Of a stretch of DNA of 64,000 nt, positions 8,092 through 18,129 are shown in pieces. Below the pieces are notes generated by a model that was not told the DNA's origin, made no database searches, and saw only the letters and a program-made list of their open reading frames with translations. The stretch's first letter is position 1; each line of letters begins with the position of its first letter. The stretch covers positions 170,946,310 to 171,010,309 of the forward strand of contig CP136064.1 in NCBI GenBank assembly GCA_032622095.1, given 5' to 3'. The translations under genes were made by a program, and so were the position numbers. Source of the stretch: Siphonodentalium dalli. Lineage: Eukaryota > Mollusca > Scaphopoda > Gadilida > Siphonodentaliidae.

Positions 8092-9396
8092 ATGGCACAA
8101 ATGGTAAATGGATCATGCGAATGCAATAAATCGGAACTTGATATAACACATGTTCCACCAACAGTGGCTACAATGTCAGAATCGCAGTGGATCGAAAATC
8201 ATCCGATTGCACCGCTGAATAATTCTGCTCCGATAGAGTTTGTCATACCATCTCAAACCGAAAAGTGGACAGATATTAACCAATCTTATCTTTATGTGAA
8301 ATTCAAAATTACAAAAAAAGATGGAACTAATTTGCTAGCTGGTACGGAATTAGCACCTGTTAACAATTTCTTTCATAGCATGTTCAGCAGTATCGATGTT
8401 TACTTGAACAACAAATTGATAACTTCGAATTCTGACACTTACCCATACCGAGCATATTTCGAAAATCTGTTGGGATACTCTCCAGAATATAAAGATAATC
8501 AATTAGCAAATTTAGAAATGTGGTATGGCGATACAGCAGAACAATTTGAAGAGAATACCAAAGGTGGTGGCAATGCTGGATTAACTTCTAGAGAAAGTTT
8601 GATCGGTGGTAGTAAAATTGTTGAACTATGTGGACGCTTACACACTGATCTGTTTCTTCAAGAAAAATATTTACCAAATGGAATTGAAATTCGTATCAGA
8701 TTAAACAGATCACCATCAAAATTTTGCCTCATTGGCGGCGAGGATGGACAAATTGTTTTCGAATCAGCAGTGTTCCATGTCAGAACAGTTAGTCTCTTTC
8801 CAGCGGTCTCAAATAAATTAAATCAAGAAATTGTCCAGTCAAAAATGAAAATACCTATCAGACGAGTAGAAATAAAAACTTTCACAATTAGTACTGGACT
8901 TAGATCAAAAATTGAAGACCACTTATTTCAAGGACAATTACCAAAGAGAATTTTTATTGCGTTGGTCGAAAATAAAGATATGAATGGAGATTTGGGTACC
9001 AATCCATTCCACTTCAAACATTTCAGTTTGAATAAATTGGAAGTTAGTCAAGACGGTCATACAATACATAACCGTCCATTTGAACCAAACTTCGCAACAA
9101 AACAATGTCTCAGATCATATTTATCTTTGTATCAATCTTTAGGAATGGTTGGTGTTAACAAATCAATTGGCATTAATTTAAAAGAATATATGAATGGTTA
9201 TTGTTTGTGGGGTTTCGACTTGACACCGGACCAAGGAAGCGACGAGGGACATCTACATCCTATAAAGACAGGGAACCTGCGTTTGGAGCTTCAGTTCTTG
9301 ACAGCTCTCACTACAGCCGTCAACGTTTTGGTGTATGCTGAATTCGACAGTGAAATAGAGATCACAGCTTTGAGAGAAGTGCTTACTGACTATTAG
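8092..9396 (+). CDS. mcp: Major capsid protein (double jelly-roll)
   Basis: 434 residues. The N-terminal region has the pattern seen in Polinton major capsid proteins: PIEFVIPSQTEKWTDINQSYLYVKFKI, then PVNNFFHSMFSSIDVYLNNK, then TYPYRAYFENLLGYSPE and LEMWYGDTA. A second beta-rich half (RRVEIKTFTIS...LPKRIFIALVEN...) follows, as expected for two fused jelly-rolls that trimerise into pseudo-hexameric capsomers. The C-terminal stretch LRLELQFLTALTTAVNVLVYAEFD is also typical. No frameshift or stop occurs. The gene begins 2 bp after the pVI-like stop and ends 1 bp before the next ATG. Confidence 0.92.
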   Translation: MAQMVNGSCECNKSELDITHVPPTVATMSESQWIENHPIAPLNNSAPIEFVIPSQTEKWTDINQSYLYVKFKITKKDGTNLLAGTELAPVNNFFHSMFSSIDVYLNNKLITSNSDTYPYRAYFENLLGYSPEYKDNQLANLEMWYGDTAEQFEENTKGGGNAGLTSRESLIGGSKIVELCGRLHTDLFLQEKYLPNGIEIRIRLNRSPSKFCLIGGEDGQIVFESAVFHVRTVSLFPAVSNKLNQEIVQSKMKIPIRRVEIKTFTISTGLRSKIEDHLFQGQLPKRIFIALVENKDMNGDLGTNPFHFKHFSLNKLEVSQDGHTIHNRPFEPNFATKQCLRSYLSLYQSLGMVGVNKSIGINLKEYMNGYCLWGFDLTPDQGSDEGHLHPIKTGNLRLELQFLTALTTAVNVLVYAEFDSEIEITALREVLTDY

Positions 9397-9397
9397 G

Positions 9398-9856
9398 ATG
9401 GAGTTCACAACACAGCTATGGAACTACTATGAAGAATACCGACGTTCACAACACGTTGCTCCGAGATTAAAACTGATCTTGGACACACTCAACAACGCTA
9501 CGATTGAAGAACTACAAGAAATTATTCGCAAGGAAGTGTCAGCAAACTGTGAAGGATGTAAAATAGAACATCCTAGTCAACGTGAACATGTTCTGTGTTT
9601 GTTCTCTACAACTGATGATTGGACAAACCAGTTTATCGACTTAGCACTGATTAAACTTGACATATACAATGTTATGGAAAGATGGTTCCCGAAGCTGATG
9701 GAGTTAAACCCACACTGCAAGGAGAAGTTCGAAGCATACCTTATGTGGGATCATCTGAGAAACAGTTTGGAGCTCAACCGCAAAAAATTCGATGCAGAGT
9801 GGACTCTGATGTGGTCACAGCGAGTCAAAGAGAATTACAACGATGCAGACAGCTGA
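9398..9856 (+). CDS. Polinton Cys/His-motif protein, function unknown
   Basis: 152 residues, mostly helical and acidic/basic mixed. The centre contains C51-x2-C54-x3-H58-x5-H64-x2-C67 (CEGCKIEHPSQREHVLC), a likely zinc-binding knuckle with a conserved-looking HPSQ core. I have seen similar C..C..HPSQ..H.C stretches in Polinton-encoded proteins but cannot name a function. The ATG lies 1 bp after the major capsid stop, and the end overlaps the protease start by 14 bp in another frame, so it belongs to the late structural/maturation block. Confidence 0.7.
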   Translation: MEFTTQLWNYYEEYRRSQHVAPRLKLILDTLNNATIEELQEIIRKEVSANCEGCKIEHPSQREHVLCLFSTTDDWTNQFIDLALIKLDIYNVMERWFPKLMELNPHCKEKFEAYLMWDHLRNSLELNRKKFDAEWTLMWSQRVKENYNDADS

Positions 9857-10316
9857 ACTTCAATATATTCTAGACAATTCCTGGTTGCGTAAACTTAACA
9901 CATATGTTTGTGCTAGAGATCTGTTACCAGAGAAGAAACCACAACATATTCAAGCATATATTGTGAACACGCACTCATCGGATCAGCCAGGAGAACACTG
10001 GACCTTGATGTTATTCAAGGGAAGATCAGCTGTATACTTCGACTCATTTGGACTACCACCACCGAGACGATATATGTTACCATTCATAAAAAGGAACTCA
10101 TCAGCATGGACTATGAATACAACACGATATCAACATCGTGCGACAAATGTGTGTGGATTATATTGTATATTCGCACTCCACCACATGATGAAAGGAAAGA
10201 GGATGAAAAGATTATTCAATTCTCGGGATTTCTTCAAGAATGACAGAACAATAGTTCGATGGTTTGGAAAACACTATGGTCGATTATACAGAAAAGCAAA
10301 TTTGCTGTTGAATTAA
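9843..10316 (+). CDS. pro: Adenain-like cysteine protease (capsid maturation)
   Basis: 157 residues, near the length of small C5/C48-type proteases. The catalytic set is clear: H52 (PGEHWTLM), D67 (VYFDSFGLPPP), Q97 (RYQHRATN) and C104 (NVCGLYC). The 7-residue Q-to-C spacing equals that of adenovirus adenain. In Polintons this enzyme is thought to process virion precursors; QxGG or QxGxG-type sites are visible in three small proteins of the same element (3765, 4409 and 7715 genes). It overlaps the Cys/His gene by 14 bp and is the last gene before non-coding DNA. Confidence 0.92.
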   Translation: MQTAELQYILDNSWLRKLNTYVCARDLLPEKKPQHIQAYIVNTHSSDQPGEHWTLMLFKGRSAVYFDSFGLPPPRRYMLPFIKRNSSAWTMNTTRYQHRATNVCGLYCIFALHHMMKGKRMKRLFNSRDFFKNDRTIVRWFGKHYGRLYRKANLLLN

Positions 10317-10430
10317 ACTTCACCAGCACATCGACGGCTGATATACATACAACGCAAAGAAGACGACGACCAGATAACAACGAATGTGTCAACAACTCCA
10401 CAAAATAGACTCTTTTGTTATTGATTCAGC

Positions 10431-10460
10431 GTAGGATGTTGTAGGATGTTATAGGATGTT
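10431..10460 (+). repeat. Three tandem copies of a 10-bp motif
   Basis: GTAGGATGTT occurs twice, followed by ATAGGATGTT, 115 bp after the protease stop. It may be subterminal to the Polinton end; purpose unknown. Confidence 0.8.
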
Positions 10461-10577
10461 CAATTAAGTTTCTTCAAATCTGAGACCTTGTTTTGTACAT
10501 AAATTATTGTTCTTTGTTAATATTATTGATGTATAATAATATATTATTGTTCATTGTTCTTGTTCTTGTTTTTGAAA

Positions 10578-10583
10578 AATAAA
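10578..10583 (+). terminator. AATAAA polyadenylation-signal candidate
   Basis: AATAAA lies 262 bp after the protease stop in the expected orientation for ending the plus-strand Polinton transcripts. Confidence 0.5.
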
Positions 10584-10772
10584 TGATAAATTTCAACAAA
10601 ATCGTTTTCACTGTAGGATCCCCACCAATTGATTCTGTTCGTGTCGATGTGTCATCTCTGGTCAGAATTATACAAACTTTAAATTAGTAATGAAAAAATG
10701 TCTAAGTCCATATTCATTTTTTCGATAAGAAATGTCACATCAATGACAGGAACATCTATCCTCAGGCTGGGA

Positions 10773-11008
10773 ACTATGGCCCAGTACCCCCCAGACATGG
10801 GCACTATGGCCCAGTACCCCCCAGACATGGGCACTATGGCCCAGTACCCCCCCAGACATGGGCACTATGGCCCATGGGCCATAGTGCCCATGTCTGGGGG
10901 GGTACTGGGCCATAGTGCCCATGTCTGGGGGGGTACTGGGCCATAGTGCCCATGTCTGGGGGGGTACTGGGCCATAGTGCCCATGTCTGGGGGGTACTGG
11001 GCCATAGT
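10773..11008. repeat. Head-to-head inverted minisatellite (30-31 bp units)
   Basis: Units starting ACTATGG at 10773, 10803 and 10833 run on the plus strand, then reverse at a perfect 28-bp palindrome centred at 10874/10875. The same unit in reverse orientation follows, starting at 10879, 10910, 10941, 10972 and 11002. Each unit contains ACTATGGCCCAGTACCCCCC and CAGACATGGGC. The two arms could pair over about 100 bp. Units differ only in C-tract length, so the array is recent or homogenised. Confidence 0.95.
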
Positions 11009-11019
11009 GCCCACCATTA

Positions 11020-11321
11020 CTACTATCGTCTGCTAATTTGACAGGGGCATCTTTTATCGTCAACCGAGTGCTGCGATTTTCAGAATCTCTGAGACTGATT
11101 CGTTTGCCATTTAGGTCGAACCCAGAAGTGACCAGAGAGTTTTTTAAATCATCGGTACTCACAGTAATATGGCAGAGCTCCTCCGTTATTTGTATAGCAA
11201 AGATATTGTTTACATCCACTAACGGGGTCAATCCAGTGAGCACATCTCTGTGTGAGAATTTTCCGAAACGTCGATTAAGTCCAAAAGTCACAGTTTGGTC
11301 CCTTTTCATCTGCGAAGACAT
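11020..11321 (-). pseudogene. ORF1/gag-like N-terminal domain remnant (ZCCHC3/Tx1 ORF1-type)
   Basis: From an ATG at 11321 on the minus strand about 100 codons read QTVTFGLNRRFGKFSHRDVL, then VDVNNIFAIQ, CHITVSTDDLKNSLV and GKRISLRDSENRSTRLTI. This matches the N-terminal domain of LINE ORF1-like and ZCCHC3-like proteins that normally continues into an RRM-like fold and CCHC zinc knuckles. Here the frame runs instead into the minisatellite array and encodes low-complexity HYGPVPP-type repeats to about 10740. It is probably a truncated retrotransposon ORF1. A rapidly evolving chimeric gene is the less likely alternative. Confidence 0.5.
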
Positions 11322-11846
11322 CGTTTCACAGAATGAGTGAGTTCGCACGTATAATCAACTACAGTTGTGACATTTTTATACACATTTAACCGCATAGAAC
11401 GTGAATAAACAAGACATTTACTCCTCTGTTTTGAAAAGCGTCTAACCGGCCGCCATGACACTCGACCTCGACCGTTGTCCCAAGGCGGATACCGGGTGGC
11501 AAGATCAAACGATTATTTGCATGCATTTGATGTCTTCGAGTAGGAATCACTAATAAGCCATGTTGACATCTATTAAAGGTACTCTCATAATCATATACTC
11601 TGGATATTGGATGTTCACATGGTAATTTATTGCAATACAATTTTCATATTTTCAAAACAGGACATCACACATAATTAATGGTATACCAGTAAAACAAATT
11701 AGTGTCAATGACACATTTTTTTAATTAATGAAATAATTTTTTTTATTATTATACTATTAAAAGTTTTTTAATATTTGTTGTGTGTTAAATTGAGCAAGGA
11801 GTTCAATCTAAAACAAATAAAAATTTCTAATTTATAAAAAAAAAAG
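11322..11846. other. No gene seen; AT-rich flank
   Basis: An 84-codon minus-strand frame at 11386-11640 has no recognisable features. The rest is AT-rich simple sequence. Confidence 0.5.
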
Positions 11847-12165
11847 GGTCATAACTCCTTTAAAATAAATCGGATCAAACCCATAATCGAACTCTACCGT
11901 GTATCTGTATTTAGGGCTGACAATCTCACATACCTAATTTGGTGTCAATCAGATAAAAAATGTTTGAGTTATGGCAGCATGCGTGAATTATAAGTCGAAA
12001 AAGGGCCATAACGCTGTTATAAAAAAAACTCGGATCAAACCCATATTCGAACTCGATATGTATTTTGGGCTCAGAAACCTATATACAAAATTTGGTTCCG
12101 ATCAAATAGAGAATGTTTGAGCTATCACATTATGCGTAAAGTGTCTACGGACGGACGGCTAGACA
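11847..12165 (+). repeat. Two tandem diverged copies of a dispersed repeat
   Basis: Two ~150-bp blocks (from 11847 and from 12000) each run GGGYCATAAC, then CGGATCAAACCCAT, then an AATTTGG block, then AATGTTTGAG. The second ends in a GGACGGACGG-rich tail with CAGACATACGGAC. Such tails are common in mollusc repeats. No coding potential. Confidence 0.6.
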
Positions 12166-14251
12166 AACAGACATACGGACGAACGACGAGTGGTGAATAT
12201 TTATCTATTAAAGATCACAAGTATTAAATGTACCTAATGAAAAACTGAGGTATGCTTTGTGAAATTCCAAGTACCATAAACCCTTATGAAATTGATAATG
12301 ATGACTCTTGTGGGCATCAGAATAAGAGCTAAGACAGGTCAAATTTTGTTTCTTGATTCTATCCTACCAAAACGTGTATCTTAAGAATGCCTTAGGGGAA
12401 GCATTCACGAATTTCACGGTGCTTCCCACCAATAACTTTTCAGTATATGAACAAACATTTTAATCCTTATATTCCAATGGTTGACAAATGGCAGAAATGA
12501 ATTTTACAAGGGTTCCCTAAAAAATATAACACATTCGATAAACAAAATGGGGTGACTTTGGCCCAGTCAAAATTCTGAGATTTGTGACCTAAATGTCGTG
12601 ATATGGCCTTAGCTGCTGAAAGCAACATAAAATACCAATCAATCAAACAATCAAGACAAACGTTTTTGAGAGGTCGGTCACAAAAATTGATAAGGCATAC
12701 AAAAAATACCTTCGTTTCCGCCAGATGGCCCCCGTAAACTTTCTATTTGCAAAATAAAAAAAAAATTCAAAGTTCCCAATTTACAATCTGAAAATTCCCA
12801 ATCTCATTCTCCCAACTTGACTTTATTCTTCCAGTTTCTGTTAGCTTTAGTTTTAATTCAATGAGTCATTAGCCTAATTAACTTGAAAAATCAGTGGTCT
12901 AACAAACATCCAAAAACACGATTCCTAGAAAATAGGCAACTTTAACCAAAAGTCTTTTAACTGATGGTATGGAATATGTTTATTTAATAACTCAATTTGA
13001 TATGTTTAGGGGTGTTGAATAATAGAAATTAAATGGCTTTGGACATATATGACAATTGATTGTTTCGTACAAATTCTCAACAATCTGTTGTTAAATTTTC
13101 TGATAGTTAGGCACTGAAGCATGTAACCCCTGCAGTATGAAAATTGGATGAAACATTGATGATTTGTGGGAAGGTGCAGGAACATGTACATGTAGGTTGG
13201 GATTTTTTAGCAGGTTGAATATTTCTCACATACAAGGAACTCATGCTTTAACGCAACATGTTATTATGGAATAACAACTCAATTCTACATGAATTTGCTA
13301 AATTACAAGAATCAATCATATATAATAGTCCTGACTATAATTTGTATATAATAATTTCAACTACTAAAATAAAGTCTATATCATATTTATTTGAGGTATT
13401 GACTTAGTATGAGCTGGTTCATACTTGTCATGTATCAGATTAATAGAGTCCTCACAGACTTTATAGTATGAGCTGGAATATACATGTACACTGTTGTTTT
13501 AGTCGTTAGTTCATTAAGCTTTAAATATCTTATTTTTTAAATTCATTTTGACAGCAGTTGAGTGTCATTATTTCAATTAGAAAATTCCCAATACGGTATC
13601 TATTTTTCCCCAATTGCATGGACCCTGGACCCTTTCCCAAAACTACCCAAGATTATCCCTATCAGATCCTCTAGAGTTGGCATACTATGGATCTGGTATC
13701 GGCGAAGTTGGAAATTGGGGAAGGTAGTGGTGTGGTGAAAGCTTCCCTAAGACAAAAGAGTCAAGACAGTCACTCATAAATGCGAGATTTGTACAAAGAG
13801 CAGTATCATGTATGACTCCCGTTATTGCCAGGCCATATGATAAATAAAAACTTAAATAAATGCGTTATGGGAAATAGAGAGAAAAAAAAAATTTAACCCC
13901 CCCTCCCTACTCTAATTTTGTTCCCTCCCTTACCGGAAACGAAGGTACTATTTTATTTGGCCTAAGGACAATGTGTAATCCAAAAGATATGCTGTCTCTA
14001 TTGAAATGAGATAATAATCTGTATGAAATATTTGTACTGATATCTTCGCCATCTGAGACCTCGGTTGAAATAGTAATTCAAGGATATTAAACATTATATA
14101 CCAGGTAGAAGTGTATCAGTTGAAGATCTTGTGGAGTCTATAGTCAGGTCAAATGCATCAGGAAATTTTGTAATCATTAGTTATGATGGCATTCTGAATT
14201 AATCGGACAAATAGGGGCAGATGTAAAGAGTTCATAAATACTGGAGGTGAC
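12166..14251. other. Non-coding region
   Basis: No gene found. It holds a SINE 3' tail (12590-12655) and C/T- and A-rich tracts near 13890. A 61-codon minus frame at 13006-13191 has no features. Confidence 0.5.
12590..12655 (+). mobile_element. SINE 3'-end fragment
   Basis: AATGTCGTGATATGGCCTTA, then a GCTGAAAGCRACATAAAA block and a CAATCAATCAAA tail, match the 3' part of the SINE at 59323-59635. The 5' two-thirds are missing. Confidence 0.65.
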
Positions 14252-14259
14252 CATCAAAG

Positions 14260-15076
14260 TAGAGCTGTGTGTCGGATCTGACATCAACCGAAAATCCTAT
14301 CCAACAGCGTTTTTGAAAATCCGAATCCAACGTTTATCCCGAATCCAACCCGAAATCCGATCCGAATCCGAAAATCCGAAGCTGAGAAATGAAGACTCTT
14401 TTGATGATGTAATTGAGGAGTCCGGGGATCCGGGGTCTGATCCTCTGGGGGAAGGGGGCTGGGACTCATTGAATGATTGGTATCGGAGTGAGAGAGATGT
14501 GGATGATTGGACAGAGACAATTGGGGATGTTATGGATGGTTACATGTATTGCTGAATCACAGCACACATATATAGTCACAAGGCCTATGCCACTTCTAAG
14601 AACTCGAGAAGACAGGTGTTTCATAGAATCCTGACGTCATATTTCCAAGAAATCCCGCGTTTATTGGCAAGGCGCTATAAACAAAACTTGTTTCCAAGAA
14701 AAAGTGTTTTGTTACTATGGCACACGACAGCCTGCCGCAGTTTCACAGTAGCTGCAGCCGGTATCACCGCGACTTGTGCCCACTAATTACTAAAGTTACT
14801 AACGAAAAACGTTTAAATTGATGAATTCCCGAAATGTTTCGACAACATTTTCTTCGCACATAAAAGATTATTTAATAATGCTCTGAAATCAAAGTGACAC
14901 AGAGTTGCGCTGGTTTCTGCTTATTGTAACCGATTATAACCGGCCGTCAGATTTATGTCGGATCCGACAATTTGACGAATCGATCCGAGTCCGAAAGCGA
15001 ATCTGAAAGAGTTTGAAAATCCGATCTGAATCCGATCGGATTATATTCGGATTCTAGGATCCGACGCACAGCTCTA
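14260..15076. mobile_element. Non-autonomous hAT-type element (MITE) with 8-bp target duplication
   Basis: TAGAGCTGTGTGTCGGATC at the left end (14260-14278) and its inverse at 15058-15076 match at 18 of 19 positions. The element is flanked by perfect 8-bp direct repeats CATCAAAG (14252-14259 and 15077-15084), the duplication size of hAT transposases. Both subterminal zones are full of TCCGAATCCGA-type motifs, plausible transposase-binding repeats. A ~100-codon plus frame near the left end (14247-14555) has an acidic Asp/Glu/Trp-rich tail but no transposase motif, so the copy is non-autonomous. Confidence 0.88.
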
Positions 15077-15084
15077 CATCAAAG

Positions 15085-15735
15085 CCAGTTAGAACACTTC
15101 ATGAGTGGAGCAATGTAAAGAATGTTATTAGACTAGCTATGATTAGTTCCCCAGACCTCATCGACAGCAGAGGAATGTACTGGTACAGTGTTGGAAGATT
15201 TTTTCTCTCTTAATTTGTCCTGTGACTCACTGACTGTGTGTCGTTATTGAATTTATTCTACAGTTCACATTATAAATTTACATGAAAATTATTTCATGAC
15301 CTTATTATTTTTTTTAGATATGAGATTGGGCCAAAGTCACCCTAACCCAGACGCCGAGACGACCAGAGGTGACGTTGGCCCACATATTTATTTGACTTTG
15401 GCCCACATATTTATTTTCTCTAAAAATGAAAATCAATGGAGAAACATTTACTAGTACATTGATATTTAATTTATAGTTGTTGTTGTTGTTATATAATATA
15501 TAATTTATAGAAAATGCCAAATTGTCTCACACAAATATTATAAATGTTAATATCTATGATACTGATAGCTACCTGGATATTCATATGAGAAGAAATTTTT
15601 GAAAATGTTTCTCAAAAGTGGGCCAAAGTTATCCTGTTCTACGGTACCACTGTCTCCTGTCTTGCTCTTAATGATGTCCACGTGAGTCGTGACCTTGGAA
15701 GTTGGAAGTTGGAGTTGACTAAATAATTAAATTAT
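15085..15735. other. Non-coding, AT-rich
   Basis: No gene seen. It would be intronic if the exon at 15742-15864 is real. Confidence 0.4.
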
Positions 15736-15741
15736 ACTTAC

Positions 15742-15864
15742 CTGCTTACCACTAAATGCATCTACCAAACTTTCCAAATTGTTGTCGCTTAGCCATTTGA
15801 TGACTCTGTCGGTTTTCCATGCTGACACCAATGGTGTGTCTGATAACTCTGGCTCAGTATCCAT
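15742..15864 (-). CDS. Possible first coding exon of a SAM-domain host gene
   Basis: On the minus strand an ATG at 15864 opens 41 codons ending exactly at a consensus splice donor (CAG|GTAAGT, 15744-15736). The encoded end reads AWKTDRVIKWLSDNNLESLV followed by DAFSGKQ. The spacing W-x4-V-x2-WL-x4-L-x6-F is that of the first two helices of a SAM (sterile alpha motif) domain; the next exon would be expected to supply the usual DG-x2-LL-x-L helix. I could not find that exon between 11 and 15.7 kb, so either the intron runs beyond the window or the exon is a relic. The frame stays open upstream to 16098, and an acceptor-like TTTTGCAG lies near 15932. Confidence 0.45.
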
Positions 15865-16429
15865 TAATTTATACTGATTATAGGCTAACAATAGAAAATT
15901 CCGAAAAACAAAAATGCCGGCTAAAGAAGTCTGCAAAATAAGCGCCACCTGCCCGTCACAAGGAACGTAACTCCAGTCGGCACCAATCATGGTTTTTCGC
16001 GGGCAATCTATGTAAAAAATTGGAATTTGGCCATGGCAACGATATGTTTTCGGTTCTTCAGCGTGAAAAACCACGCCAAAACCCAATAGGTATTTCATAA
16101 TTGTGAGAGTGCATGTACATGTGCATTCGTGTATTGTTTCCGCTTACACATGCCGTATGTTCGATATGAACTTCACATATGCTGGTAAATTTCCTGGGAA
16201 TTTTGGAGGCAATTTTTTGTAGTCGTATATATATAGGGTTGTGTTGTGCCAGGATATGAACGAAGTGAGAGAGATATATATATATAATTTCAAAATCAGC
16301 ATTCAAATAAAATCAATCGTGCAATAACTCGTGACATTCCATCACTATAGCATAAGCAACTGAATACACACATTCTGATGTTCCAAAATTGATCACCCAA
16401 AATCTGTAATATATTGCCCTATATATCAG

Positions 16430-16505
16430 GGGGGGGGAGTCGCGCACAAAAATTCCATATATAGGGCGGGGGTGGGTGGGTCATTTGGACCCGGAAAAAA
16501 TGCGT
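16430..16505 (+). repeat. G-tract repeat fragment
   Basis: CAGGGGGGGGGAGTCGCG, then an AAAAATTCC, GGGGGTGGGTGGGTCA block. It resembles the left end of the 558-bp element at 42916-43473 and is probably a short diverged relative. Confidence 0.5.
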
Positions 16506-16509
16506 AAAT

Positions 16510-18125
16510 GACCAAAAATGCAAATTTTTTCCTCCACTTAAAATCACTGTTTTTGTGCTCATGTAATCTGTTAATATCAACCATATGACACACTAGACTA
16601 TTTAAAACATACTAACCAGAACTAACTACCATTTAGGGGTGTATGTATGCTGATGTATGTCAAAATTAATGTACCAGATTTCGACGGATGAAAGATATAT
16701 TATATATATATAAACAAATCATATAACAAACATTAAAACACAAGAACAAACATTTATAATATGCATATCCAAGATAGCCTTTCAATTGGATGTCAAAGTG
16801 TATGTTATAGCTATACATATACACACATGTGTATCCCTTTAAGGGTTTGAACAAAATATAAAGCTGAGTTTATATTGATGAATTCTGTGATGAATTTTGC
16901 AATTACTTTTGACAAATTTGTTTACTGATATAACATAATTATATGCTCAGACACGATCAGTCGACAATGCTTACATATAACCATAATTATGAAATGATTA
17001 CCATCTTCTGTTCTTAATCCACATAATGGATATTATTTGTTATCAAGATAAACTTGATGATACAAACAAAAATAACAATTCCACTATATTCCACTGGTTT
17101 AAAACTATAAAACAAAATAACTCATACAAAAAGTTCATACTATTTGGATAACAATATGAAAGCTTAGCCTTTTGTGATATTAATTCAACCACAATTATTC
17201 ACAAGTCTAAGCAGTTACATACTGTACAGATACATGTAGTAAGGTAGTATATCTTGGAGTTCCAGTTATTTGACTGCCAATACATATGGTATTGTAATTA
17301 TTAGTTGCTTGGTCATTATTGGTTGCTTTGATATTCAATTTAGGATATAGCAGGACAGAGCAATGTAACTATAAAAGTAGCTTTTGGTATTAAAGTCTCA
17401 ACTTATTCCATATGCAACATAAAGCTAGAATATAAACATGACTAATATGAACTTTGTTCTTGAAACTAATTATAAATCATACTAACCTGGATCAAACTGC
17501 ACAGGTAATCTATGCAACTCTCTTCGTGCGAACATTCTCAGAGTCACATATCTTAACTAGACAGTCTGATCCAGGATGCTTGTTCTTATAATGGGTTTCC
17601 ATGTGATATCTCCGCTGGCTTTAAACTAAACTTTATACTCTGATAATAAGTTAATAATGCTACCAATTCTTCACTAATATTGGTATATGTCAATCTGCAC
17701 ACCAACACGACATACATACATGTATTTAGACTGCGAGCTGCTGTGAGTGTGACTTTCCTTTGGGTCCCATCATACCCATGTGCAGATATATATCACATAA
17801 ATAGGGGAGATGAAATTTGTTCTACCCCTATTACTACAGTATTTCTAGTGGGCCTTGGCTATAAAACATCTTATATTATTGTTATATAAAAGAATATGAA
17901 GTTATTGAGGATATCAGGATATGTATTACCTCATAATTATTATGTTTTATGGCATTATGCCCAATGTTTTAAAGTGCATGCATTCAACGTTTCCACATTT
18001 TATACTAATATAATTATCTCCCTTTAGAGCAGTTTAGAGGTTTATTAAAATGCTGGGAATAGTATTAAATAATAAGAAACGGAACAATTCTTTGCTAGGC
18101 TATGATTTGGTTTATATTTTATGTT
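16510..18125. other. Non-coding, AT-rich
   Basis: No gene, RNA gene or clear repeat recognised. Short frames here show no conserved motif. Confidence 0.45.
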
Positions 18126-18129
18126 TTTT

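Larger units (their letters stand above)
1..10735 (+). mobile_element. Polinton/Maverick (adintovirus-like) DNA transposon, left end outside window
   Basis: Thirteen plus-strand genes in 10.3 kb include the full diagnostic set of this group: protein-primed DNA polymerase B, retroviral-type integrase, A32-like packaging ATPase, adenain-like cysteine protease, and major and minor jelly-roll capsid proteins. Intergenic gaps are mostly 1-40 bp and several genes overlap, unlike host DNA. Only one suspicious in-frame stop (position 4239) is seen, so the copy looks young or functional. The left terminal inverted repeat and the polymerase N-terminus lie before base 1. I could not find the right terminal repeat or a 6-bp target duplication; the boundary given is simply the last base before the minisatellite zone. 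The family assignment is established knowledge applied to visible motifs. Confidence 0.93.
10317..10765. other. Non-coding 3' flank of the Polinton gene block
   Basis: No gene seen. AT-rich, with a triple 10-bp repeat (10431-10460) and a polyadenylation signal (10578). The right terminal repeat of the element should lie here or just beyond, but I could not identify it without the left end. Confidence 0.5.

Noticed and set aside
10773-11008. CRISPR-like or Polinton terminal inverted repeat interpretation of the array
   Set aside because: There are no unique spacers and the genome is eukaryotic. As a Polinton terminus it lacks the mate end and the usual single long repeat structure.
10740-11019. 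C-terminal half of the minus-strand frame through the minisatellite as a real protein domain
   Set aside because: The repeat units are 30-31 bp and the encoded peptide shifts frame and strand sense at the palindrome; only the N-terminal part resembles a known domain.
14247-14555. 102-codon plus-strand frame with an acidic C-terminus
   Set aside because: It lies over the left end of the hAT MITE, starts on a non-ATG codon in the flank, and its first half is encoded by TCCGAATCCGA repeats.
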